DNA of 5,838 bases from an uncultured Asticcacaulis sp. (GTDB lineage Bacteria; Pseudomonadota; Alphaproteobacteria; Caulobacterales; Caulobacteraceae), in NCBI GenBank assembly GCA_946480525.1, contig CAMLLA010000272.1, forward strand, positions 1 to 5,838, read 5' to 3'. The translations under genes were made by a program, and so were the position numbers. The notes beneath the pieces are model-generated. The model worked only from the letters and a program-made list of their open reading frames with translations. It did no database searches and was not told where the DNA came from. Below, piece by piece: positions 1-4,792 of the stretch; positions within the stretch are counted from its first letter, which is position 1; the number at the start of each line of letters is the position of its first letter.

Positions 1-55
1 TTGCCCCTATACACGCGTTCCAGGCGTGCGCCTTCAACCACTCGGCCACCTGTCC
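1..55 (-). tRNA. tRNA-Ser (anticodon GGA), 3' part outside the window
   Basis: Read on the minus strand from position 55, the sequence follows the class II serine tRNA pattern. It has a 7-nt acceptor strand GGACAGG, then TG at positions 8 and 9. The D-arm follows, with GCC and GGC stems around GAGTGGTTGAA. The anticodon stem is CACGC/GCGTG and its 7-nt loop CTGGAAC places GGA at positions 34-36, so it decodes UCC and UCU. The TATAGGGGCAA after the anticodon stem is the beginning of the long serine variable arm. The window edge removes the T-arm and the 3' acceptor strand. The gene is divergent from msrA. The identity is directly visible; only the 3' end is unknown. Confidence 0.93.
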
Positions 56-93
56 ATCCAGATCGCAACGAAGCATAAGCCTGTCACGCGGAA

Positions 94-128
94 GGCGGTC
101 TTTATAACCACGCCGCGCAGCGACGCAA
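94..128 (-). promoter_or_regulatory. Candidate sigma-70-type promoter of the tRNA-Ser gene
   Basis: On the minus strand a -35-like TTGCGT (128 to 123) and a -10-like TATAAA (106 to 101) are separated by 16 bp. Transcription would start near 94, giving about a 40-nt leader before the tRNA 5' end at 55. The position and spacing are sensible for a tRNA gene, but the -35 match is partial and no discriminator or upstream element confirms it. Confidence 0.35.
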
Positions 129-148
129 GCCTTAACATGGCTTTTTTT
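127..148 (+). terminator. Weak terminator-like hairpin with T-run in the tRNA/msrA spacer
   Basis: AAGCC (127-131) and GGCTT (139-143) form a 5-bp stem around a 7-nt loop. The T-run 142-148 begins inside the stem, so the form is that of a small intrinsic terminator for plus-strand transcription. No plus-strand gene is visible to the left for it to terminate. It could stop antisense transcription coming out of the tRNA region, act as a leader attenuator if an msrA promoter lies upstream of it, or be chance. The stem is short, so confidence is low. Confidence 0.25.
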
Positions 149-172
149 GTAACCATATCGAAGGCTGGCGCG

Positions 173-178
173 TATAAG
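173..178 (+). promoter_or_regulatory. Candidate -10 element of msrA
   Basis: TATAAG sits 25 bp upstream of the msrA start codon. The best upstream partners, TTGTAA (147-152) or GTAACC (149-154), give spacers of 20 or 18 bp, so the -35 assignment is not convincing. If it is used, the msrA leader is only about 18-20 nt and starts close to the ribosome binding site. The 56-203 spacer has to drive both the tRNA and msrA, since they diverge. Confidence 0.25.
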
Positions 179-203
179 CAGTGCAACGAAAGGTTCCCCG
201 CAT

Positions 204-860
204 ATGTTCGGTCTCAAAACCCAGATGATTTCCCAAAGCCAGGCTCTGCCAGGCCGGCCCGACCCTATTCCTACGGATGAAGTCCACGCAGTATTGAATA
301 CGCCGCTGAAAGGTCCGTATCCCGAAGGCTCAGAAAGCGTCGTTTTTGCCATGGGATGTTTCTGGGGTGTCGAGCGCCTGTTCTGGAAACAGCCCGGTGT
401 GTTCACAACGGTCGCGGGGTACATCGGCGGCTACACGCCGAACCCCACCTATAAGGAGGTCTGCTCCGGTCAGACCGGCCACACCGAAGGCGTGCTCGTC
501 GTCTATGATCCCAAGATCATCAGTTTCCAGCAGTTGTTGAAAATCTTCTGGGAGAACCATGACCCTACACAAGGCAACCGCCAGGGCAATGACGTAGGCA
601 CCCAATACCGTTCGGCCATTATCCCGTCGACTTCGGAGCAATATACTCTGGCTATGACCAGCCGCGACGCTTTCGCAACCCAGATGAAGCTGTTGGGCAA
701 GGACGCCATCACGACGGAAGTCTTCCAGCCGTCTGACACGACCGAGGCCGATGCGCCCACGCCCTTCTACTTTGCCGAGGATTACCATCAGGGCTATCTC
801 GACAAGAACCCCGGTGGCTATTGTGGCCTCAAGGGCACCGGCGCAACCTGTATTATCTGA
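204..860 (+). CDS. msrA: Peptide-methionine (S)-S-oxide reductase MsrA
   Basis: Reduces the S-epimer of methionine sulfoxide in free or protein-bound methionine, a cytoplasmic repair enzyme normally recycled by thioredoxin. The 218-aa product closely follows the long E. coli-type MsrA along its whole length. An N-terminal extension with [10 protein letters not shown] leads into [14 protein letters not shown], which holds the catalytic Cys52 and neighbouring aromatic residues. [14 protein letters not shown] (Cys87), [30 protein letters not shown] and [12 protein letters not shown] are the other family blocks. The C-terminus [11 protein letters not shown] carries Cys207 and Cys216, the expected resolving cysteines, so the recycling relay looks intact. 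There is no MsrB fusion and no signal peptide. The ATG at 204 is preceded by a purine-rich GAAAGG at 188-193 and is in the right place for the family. The gene appears monocistronic; its stop lies inside the 3' end of the convergent nnrD. Confidence 0.97.
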   Translation: MFGLKTQMISQSQALPGRPDPIPTDEVHAVLNTPLKGPYPEGSESVVFAMGCFWGVERLFWKQPGVFTTVAGYIGGYTPNPTYKEVCSGQTGHTEGVLVVYDPKIISFQQLLKIFWENHDPTQGNRQGNDVGTQYRSAIIPSTSEQYTLAMTSRDAFATQMKLLGKDAITTEVFQPSDTTEADAPTPFYFAEDYHQGYLDKNPGGYCGLKGTGATCII

Positions 861-1668
861 GCGCCGCTATTACCGCCGGCAACTCGCCTTCCAGGTCCTC
901 GGCAATCAAGCCTTCACCGAAACGGCGGGCGGCTTGGGCGTGCAGCCATGCGGCCGCGCATGCCGCGTCAAACGCCGCCATACCTTGAGCCATGAGACCG
1001 ACAGCCATGCCGGCCAGCACATCGCCTGAACCCGCTGTCGCCAGTTGCGGCGGGGCATCGCGGTTGATGACCGTGCGGCCATCGGGCGCGGCGATCACAG
1101 TGTCTCTGCCTTTGAGCAGCACCACGGCGCCCGACGCCTTCGCTGCTTTCTGCGTATCGGCGACGCGTTCGCTGATGGCGCCGAACAGGCGCGTAAATTC
1201 GCCTTCATGCGGCGTCATCAGCGTGTTGGCGCTGGTGGCGCGGAACAGCGCCGCGGGCACTTTGCGGAACACGGTCAGCGCGTCGGCATCGAGCACGCAT
1301 GGTCCCGCCGCCAAGGCTGCCAGCGCGAAGTCGCTGGTCCGGTTGCTCAGCCCCGCGCCGGGGCCAATCAGAGCGGCGGTGATGCGCTTGTCTTCCAGCA
1401 GATGCGAGAAGGCGGCGGGGTCCTTGATCATCTTGGTCATGACGGCCTGCAACGCCACGGCATACACAGGCAGGGACGTTTCATCGCACACCACCGACAC
1501 CAGGCCTGCACCAATGCGCAATGCCGCTCGTGCTGAAAGCCGGGCCGCGCCTGTCGACTGGATGGGGCCGCCGATGACAAGGGCGTGGCCGCGGTCATAC
1601 TTGCTACCGTCGGATTTCAGCCGGGGCAGGGCATCGCGCCATATGGCAGGGCTATTGTCCACGGTCAT
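853..1668 (-). CDS. nnrD: ADP/ATP-dependent NAD(P)H-hydrate dehydratase, stand-alone (YjeF C-terminal domain)
   Basis: Dehydrates the S-form of damaged NADHX and NADPHX back to NADH and NADPH using a nucleotide, as part of metabolite repair. The 271-aa product is a single ribokinase-like domain with the NnrD signatures in order: [12 protein letters not shown] (24-34 region), the Ala/Gly-rich [23 protein letters not shown] (102-106), LDADAL (126-131), TPHEGEF (152-158), LLKGRDTVI (184-192) and [11 protein letters not shown] (211-221) with the probable catalytic Asp216. Many bacteria fuse this domain behind an NnrE epimerase; no epimerase domain is present here. I choose the ATG at 1668 because GGAG (1678-1675) stands 6 nt before it. 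The longer frame from a TTG at 1680 would put that Shine-Dalgarno inside the gene. The start overlaps the end of the upstream peptidase-like gene by 17 bp, which suggests co-transcription and translational coupling. The TAA stop overlaps msrA by 8 bp, tail to tail. Confidence 0.93.
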   Translation of the reverse strand: MTVDNSPAIWRDALPRLKSDGSKYDRGHALVIGGPIQSTGAARLSARAALRIGAGLVSVVCDETSLPVYAVALQAVMTKMIKDPAAFSHLLEDKRITAALIGPGAGLSNRTSDFALAALAAGPCVLDADALTVFRKVPAALFRATSANTLMTPHEGEFTRLFGAISERVADTQKAAKASGAVVLLKGRDTVIAAPDGRTVINRDAPPQLATAGSGDVLAGMAVGLMAQGMAAFDAACAAAWLHAQAARRFGEGLIAEDLEGELPAVIAALR

Positions 1669-2215
1669 CGTGCGCTCCAACGAAAGGCAGCAAACGGGTC
1701 AGGTCGTCCCGTGCAATATCCTTGCCATACCGTAAGGGAAGGTTGTGGTGCAGGCGTACCCAGTCCTCCATCATTGCCGCCTGCTGTTCATAGCCGTAGT
1801 CCCGGTAGGGCTTGCCTGGAATCAGGTCATAAGCATAGTGGCCATGGTGGCCGATGACGTCGCGCCAGATGTAGCGCAGCAGCGTCATGCCGTTGCGGTA
1901 TTGCCAGACGTGGACCATTTCGTGCGCCAGGATGGATAGCATGACGGGACTGCGGCTCAGGTCGTCCACCAGGTTCGGCCAGAAGATCGTATTGCCGCGC
2001 ACCAGGATGACGGCATAGCCGCGCAGCCAGCGCGACAGATACGACAGCGGGTGGTGACCAGCCCTCAGAACCACATCCTCAGGCACTGCCGCGAGCAGCC
2101 CTGGCGGCAAGGCGGCGCGTTCGGCCGGGGTGAGAGGGCGGCTGTCAGCTCCCTCTCCCAGCTTGCGGGGAGAGGGTTGGGGGGAGGGGCTTTTGTGCAG
2201 TTCAAACACAGTCAT
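1652..2215 (-). CDS. Small HExxH metallopeptidase-like protein, N-terminus partly encoded by a REP-like palindrome
   Basis: A 187-aa product if the ATG at 2215 is used. The key motif is LAHEMVHVWQ, a zinc-metallopeptidase HExxH at His98-Glu99-His102. YGYEQQA follows, where Glu143 is a plausible third zinc ligand, giving a gluzincin-like layout. I do not recognise a named gene; it resembles short DUF4157-like proteins annotated as hypothetical. There is no signal peptide or membrane segment. Residues 8-24 (PSPQPSPRKLGEG and flanks) are the translation of a repeated palindrome. The conserved-looking part begins at PLTPAERAALPPG, residue 27. The start is uncertain: the ATG at 2215 lacks a clear Shine-Dalgarno, and a TTG at 2278 would add 21 unconvincing residues. 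The true start could also be an alternative codon downstream of the repeat (TTG at residue 36, GTG at 44), without good ribosome-binding support. The stop overlaps nnrD by 17 bp, so the two probably form an operon. Substrate and role are unknown. Confidence 0.75.
   Translation of the reverse strand: MTVFELHKSPSPQPSPRKLGEGADSRPLTPAERAALPPGLLAAVPEDVVLRAGHHPLSYLSRWLRGYAVILVRGNTIFWPNLVDDLSRSPVMLSILAHEMVHVWQYRNGMTLLRYIWRDVIGHHGHYAYDLIPGKPYRDYGYEQQAAMMEDWVRLHHNLPLRYGKDIARDDLTRLLPFVGAHDDRGQ
2149..2190 (-). repeat. REP-like palindromic element, copy 1 (minus orientation)
   Basis: CCCTCTCCC (2151-2159) and GGGAGAGGG (2168-2176) form a perfect 9-bp stem around an 8-nt loop. They are followed, on the minus strand side, by a C-rich head reaching 2190. 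Read on the minus strand, the 25 bases from 2190 to 2166 match the start of copy 2 (2299-2323) at 22 positions. Elements of this CCCCTCACCCTAACCCTCTCCCC type are scattered in many proteobacterial genomes. This copy lies in frame inside the predicted N-terminus of the peptidase-like ORF. Confidence 0.8.
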
Positions 2216-2298
2216 TGTTGATAAGCTTATGCGCGAACTGTGCTTGCGGCAATCTGGGAGCCGGTTCTGTGACTTCAAAGAAATGGCACCGGTCGCAT

Positions 2299-2354
2299 GC
2301 CCCTCACCCTAGCCCTCTCCCCGGCCTCGGCGCCAGCCAAAGCGGGGAGAGGGG
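2299..2354 (+). repeat. REP-like palindromic element, copy 2 (plus orientation)
   Basis: CCCTCTCCCC (2313-2322) and GGGGAGAGGG (2344-2353) form a perfect 10-bp stem around a 21-nt loop that itself contains the palindrome GGCGCC. The head GCCCCTCACCCTAG (2299-2312) matches copy 1 in inverted orientation. The two heads face each other across 108 bp (2191-2298), much as paired REPs do in BIME-like arrangements. There is no T-run after the stem, so it is not a classic intrinsic terminator, although it could stall transcription or bind protein. It is noncoding, 78 bp upstream of the FAH gene. Confidence 0.82.
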
Positions 2355-2378
2355 AATTGAAGCGCGTCAACGGAATCA

Positions 2379-2407
2379 TTGCTGGTTCTTTCCAGCGCGA
2401 ATAGAGT
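2379..2407 (+). promoter_or_regulatory. Candidate promoter of the FAH-dctA operon with an internal inverted repeat
   Basis: TTGCTG (2379-2384) and TAGAGT (2402-2407) are spaced by 17 bp and would start transcription about 19 nt before the ATG. GCTGG (2381-2385) and CCAGC (2392-2396) make a 5-bp inverted repeat with a 6-bp gap that lies over the -35 and spacer, where a repressor would act. Both hexamers match consensus only partly, so this is a candidate only. The rest of the 2216-2432 spacer holds the second palindrome and a perfect 10-bp ATAAGCTTAT (2221-2230) just upstream of the divergent ORF. Confidence 0.33.
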
Positions 2408-2432
2408 GCGGGGCAATTCGAGAGGAAGCTCC

Positions 2433-3125
2433 ATGACCCTGGCCTTTGCGCCGCTCGCGCCCACTATCGTGCCTGTTACCACGGGCGCTGGCTTTCCGGT
2501 CCGCCGGGTGTTCTGTATCGGCCGCAACTACGCCGCTCACGCCCGCGAAATGGGTTCTGACCCCGACCGCGAGCCACCGTTTTTCTTCACCAAATGGGCC
2601 GAGGCCGTCGTGCCGTCAGGAGCGGAAATTTCCTACCCTCCGGAAACATCCAATTATCATTACGAAGCCGAACTGGTTGTCGCCATCGGCAAGCCCGGCC
2701 GCAACATCGCGCGTGGGGACGCGCATATCTATATTTTCGGCTTTGCCTGCGGGCTCGACATGACGCGCCGCGATTTGCAGAACGAGGCCAAGGGGAAGGG
2801 CCGCCCCTGGGACATCGGCAAGAATGTCGAACAGTCCGCGCCGATCGGTCTGATAAAACCCGCCGCCGAGTGTCCAGCGATGGACGGCGGCGCCATCACG
2901 CTCACCCGCAACGGCGAAACAAAGCAGACGGGCGATCTTGGCGACATGATCTGGCCGGTCGCAGACGTCATTGCCTATATCTCGCGCTTCTACGAACTTC
3001 AGCCCGGCGACCTTATCTATACCGGCACGCCCGAAGGTGTCGGCCCGGTCATTCCCGGCGATGTGCTCACCGTTCATATTGACGGCCTCAACGACCTTAC
3101 CGTTACGATCGGCGCGCCCAGATGA
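2433..3125 (+). CDS. Fumarylacetoacetate hydrolase family protein, fumarylpyruvate hydrolase-like
   Basis: Probably cleaves a C-C bond in an acylpyruvate, most likely fumarylpyruvate to fumarate plus pyruvate as in the gentisate pathway. The 230-aa length is typical of the single-domain FAH enzymes. Visible features are RNYAAHAREMG with the His36/Glu39 pair, EPPFFFTKW, YHYEAELVVAIG with metal ligands Glu78 and Glu80, GLDMTRRDLQ with the third ligand Asp109, KGRPWDIGKNVEQSAPIG, DMIWPVADVIAYISRFYELQPGDLI and the signature TGTPEGVGPV. The HAREMGSDPDREPPFF and KGRPWD blocks are especially like NagK-type fumarylpyruvate hydrolases. Fumarylacetoacetase-like, oxaloacetate decarboxylase or other acylpyruvase activity remains possible. 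AGAGG (2421-2425) lies 7 nt before the ATG at 2433, which beats the upstream TTG at 2379. The stop overlaps the dctA start (ATGA). No gentisate dioxygenase or maleylpyruvate isomerase is in the window. Confidence 0.9.
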   Translation: MTLAFAPLAPTIVPVTTGAGFPVRRVFCIGRNYAAHAREMGSDPDREPPFFFTKWAEAVVPSGAEISYPPETSNYHYEAELVVAIGKPGRNIARGDAHIYIFGFACGLDMTRRDLQNEAKGKGRPWDIGKNVEQSAPIGLIKPAAECPAMDGGAITLTRNGETKQTGDLGDMIWPVADVIAYISRFYELQPGDLIYTGTPEGVGPVIPGDVLTVHIDGLNDLTVTIGAPR

Positions 3126-4414
3126 CCGCCGCCGCGCCCGTCAAGAAGCCCTTCTGGGCGCTACTCTACGTCCAGGTCCTCGCCGGCATCGTAATCGGTG
3201 CGGCATTTGGCCTGATCTGGCCCCACGCCGCCGCGCAACCCTGGATGAAAGCCATAGGCGACGGTTTCGTCAATGCGCTCAAGATGATGATCGCCGTGCT
3301 GATCTTCTGCACGGTGGTGTCAGGTGTCGGCCATATGAAGGCCGCCGGCCAGGTCGGCCGTGTCGGCCTTAAGGCCATTATCTATTTCGAGGTCATGTCG
3401 ACTCTTGCCCTGATTATCGGGCTTGTGGTCGGCAATCTGGCCCACCCGGGCCAAGGGCTCAACGCCCCCGGAGATGCGGCGGCTATTGCGAAGTACGTCG
3501 CGCCCGGAACGCACGAGACTGTAAGCGACTTCTTCCTCCACCTGATTCCCAAGAGCTTCTTTTCCGGATTCGCGGAAGGCAATATCCTGCAGGTTCTGCT
3601 GCTGGCCATACTGACCGGGTTTGCCCTGATGCGGCTTGGTGATCGTGTCGCTCACGTCCGCACGCTGATCGACGAGGCGACCTATATCATCTTCGACATC
3701 GTCAATATGGTGATGAAGGCGGCGCCGCTGGGCGCCGGCGCCGCGATTGCGTTTACGCTCGGGAAGTATGGGCCAGACGTCATAGGCAATTTGCTGGCCC
3801 TGATCGGCGTATTCTATCTGACCTCGGCGCTGTTTGTTTTCGTCATACTGGGGACGGTCTGCTGGGCGTTCGGCTTCTCGATCCTGCGCCTGATCCGCTA
3901 CGTCCGCGACGAATTGCTGGTGATCCTCGGTACGTCGTCGTCCGAAAGCGCACTGCCCAGTATCATGGAAAAGATGGAGCGGTTGGGCTGCTCGAAGCCC
4001 GTGGTCGGTCTGGTGATCCCGACCGGCTACAGTTTCAATCTCGACGGCACCAATATCTATATGACGCTTGCAACGCTGTTTATCGCCCAGGCCATGAACG
4101 TCGATCTCACGATTATGGATCAGGTGACTTTGCTCGTCGTCGCCATGCTGACGTCCAAAGGTGCCAGTGGTGTAACAGGTGCTGGCTTTATTACGCTGGG
4201 CGCCACGCTGGCGGTCATCAATCCCGTGTTGGTCCCCGGGATGGCCATCGTGCTCGGCATCGACAAGTTCATGAGCGAATGCCGCGCCCTGACCAACTTT
4301 ATCGGTAACAGCGTCGCCTGCGTGGTCGTCTCGCGCTGGGAAGGCGAGCTAGATAAGGACGCACTTAAGCGCGGCCTGTCGGCGCGGACGGAGCCTGTGC
4401 TTCCGGAAACCTAG
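3122..4414 (+). CDS. dctA: C4-dicarboxylate:cation symporter DctA (DAACS family)
   Basis: An inner-membrane importer of succinate, fumarate and malate coupled to cations. The 430 aa compare with about 428 in E. coli DctA, and similarity runs end to end. Hydrophobic segments begin at residue 11. The re-entrant hairpin HP1 carries GTSSSESALP (270-279), TM7 carries GYSFNLDGT (302-310), HP2 carries SKGASGVTGAGF (345-356), and TM8 carries the binding segment with Arg388, Asn392 and Asn396 in SECRALTNFIGN. These favour a dicarboxylate carrier over a glutamate/aspartate carrier of the same family. One oddity is KMMIAVLIFCTVV in TM2, where E. coli DctA has Pro at the position of Val59. The start codon overlaps the FAH stop in ATGA with no clear Shine-Dalgarno of its own, so translational coupling is likely. 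The operon pairing suggests joint use of fumarate. The stop is shared as CTAG with the convergent lipoprotein gene. Confidence 0.95.
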   Translation: MTAAAPVKKPFWALLYVQVLAGIVIGAAFGLIWPHAAAQPWMKAIGDGFVNALKMMIAVLIFCTVVSGVGHMKAAGQVGRVGLKAIIYFEVMSTLALIIGLVVGNLAHPGQGLNAPGDAAAIAKYVAPGTHETVSDFFLHLIPKSFFSGFAEGNILQVLLLAILTGFALMRLGDRVAHVRTLIDEATYIIFDIVNMVMKAAPLGAGAAIAFTLGKYGPDVIGNLLALIGVFYLTSALFVFVILGTVCWAFGFSILRLIRYVRDELLVILGTSSSESALPSIMEKMERLGCSKPVVGLVIPTGYSFNLDGTNIYMTLATLFIAQAMNVDLTIMDQVTLLVVAMLTSKGASGVTGAGFITLGATLAVINPVLVPGMAIVLGIDKFMSECRALTNFIGNSVACVVVSRWEGELDKDALKRGLSARTEPVLPET

Positions 4415-4638
4415 GGCGCGATCGTCGAGGCTGAAACACTCGTCATTTCTGGGACATCGACCGGCGGCAGCGCAGGCTCATAGTCCTTCGGCGTCGTCGA
4501 GACGTTCTGCGCCGAGAACTCGTCGGCCATCTCGCTGCCGGTAACGGTGGTACGCTCACCTTCCGGATTGCAGGCGGCGACCGCTATGGCCATCAGGGCG
4601 GCGGCAACAGGAAGGATCTTGGCAGCAGGGCTCGGCAT
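4411..4638 (-). CDS. Small putative lipoprotein of unknown function
   Basis: A 75-aa product with a classical lipoprotein signal: Met-Pro-Ser-Pro-Ala-Ala-Lys, then a hydrophobic stretch ILPVAAALMAIAVAAC with a VAAC lipobox, so Cys23 would be lipidated. Residue +2 is Asn, which does not match the Asp inner-membrane retention signal of E. coli. The mature part (about 52 aa) is Pro/Thr/Ser-rich and acidic, with no recognisable domain and no further cysteines, and is probably flexible. I start at the ATG at 4638 because GGAG (4649-4646) lies 7 nt before it and the signal peptide then begins correctly; a longer frame to 4686 would place an Arg-rich extension ahead of it. Homology cannot be judged from sequence alone, but signal peptide plus ribosome binding site make it a real gene more likely than not. 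It is divergent from the CE15 gene and convergent with dctA. Confidence 0.72.
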   Translation of the reverse strand: MPSPAAKILPVAAALMAIAVAACNPEGERTTVTGSEMADEFSAQNVSTTPKDYEPALPPVDVPEMTSVSASTIAP

Positions 4639-4726
4639 CGAACGGCTCCGTGAAATGCGTGTTCCCTGTCTACGATGGAGGCGCATGGGAATGCCTCGTC
4701 TTTACAAGGCCCTGTTGATAAAATGT

Positions 4727-4742
4727 CGGTAAGCGCTTTTCG
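4727..4742. promoter_or_regulatory. LacI-type operator-like palindrome upstream of the CE15 gene
   Basis: A perfect 8-bp palindrome AAGCGCTT (4731-4738) with a central CG extends to the pattern CGnnAAGCGCTTnnCG over 16 bp, where 12 of 16 positions are symmetric. LacI-family repressors of sugar and polysaccharide genes often bind such CG-centred palindromes. It lies just downstream of TTGATA (4715-4720), a good -35-like hexamer, so a bound repressor would block that promoter. No convincing -10 follows at 17 bp (TTTCGT), so the promoter itself is unproven. The regulator is not in the window. Confidence 0.4.
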
Positions 4743-4771
4743 TCTGACCACGACGTGGTAAGGTCTGACCA
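4742..4771. promoter_or_regulatory. Cluster of GACCA/TGGTC half-sites, GntR/FadR-like operator candidate
   Basis: GTCTGACCA occurs twice (4742-4750 and 4763-4771), 21 bp apart, or two helical turns. The second copy sits in GGTCTGACC (4762-4770), which has the GGTCnGACC core of FadR-type GntR operators. Between them ACCAC (4747-4751) and GTGGT (4755-4759) form another inverted repeat with a 3-bp gap. The cluster ends 21 bp before the CE15 start codon and probably lies in or near its leader. Regulator and ligand are unknown. Confidence 0.38.
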
Positions 4772-4792
4772 AAAAGATATTGGGAGACAGAG

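Noticed and set aside
1..55. tRNA-Ser as an integration site with an attached mobile island
   Set aside because: No integrase, no repeated tRNA 3' fragment and no phage gene is visible, and the tRNA 3' end is outside the window.
1666..1680. TTG at 1680 as the nnrD start (275 aa)
   Set aside because: The GGAG at 1678-1675 is ideally placed for the ATG at 1668 and would lie inside the gene if TTG were used.
992..1735. Long plus-strand open frame opposite nnrD (247 aa)
   Set aside because: Its product is low-complexity Ala/Arg/Ser-rich without motifs. It is the antisense shadow of nnrD, whose own motifs are unmistakable.
2221..2230. Perfect palindrome ATAAGCTTAT as an operator
   Set aside because: It is only 10 bp, does not extend, and lies 5 bp before the uncertain ATG at 2215. 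No family consensus matches, so it is mentioned only in the spacer description.
2299..2354. REP-like copy 2 as an intrinsic terminator
   Set aside because: The stem is strong, but no T-run follows on either strand and no gene ends next to it.
2379..2432. TTG at 2379 as the start of the FAH gene (248 aa)
   Set aside because: The 18 extra residues do not look like the family, and a good AGAGG stands 7 nt before the ATG at 2433.
2616..3077. Minus-strand open frame opposite the FAH gene (153 aa)
   Set aside because: It is a high-GC shadow frame; the plus strand carries the complete FAH signature.
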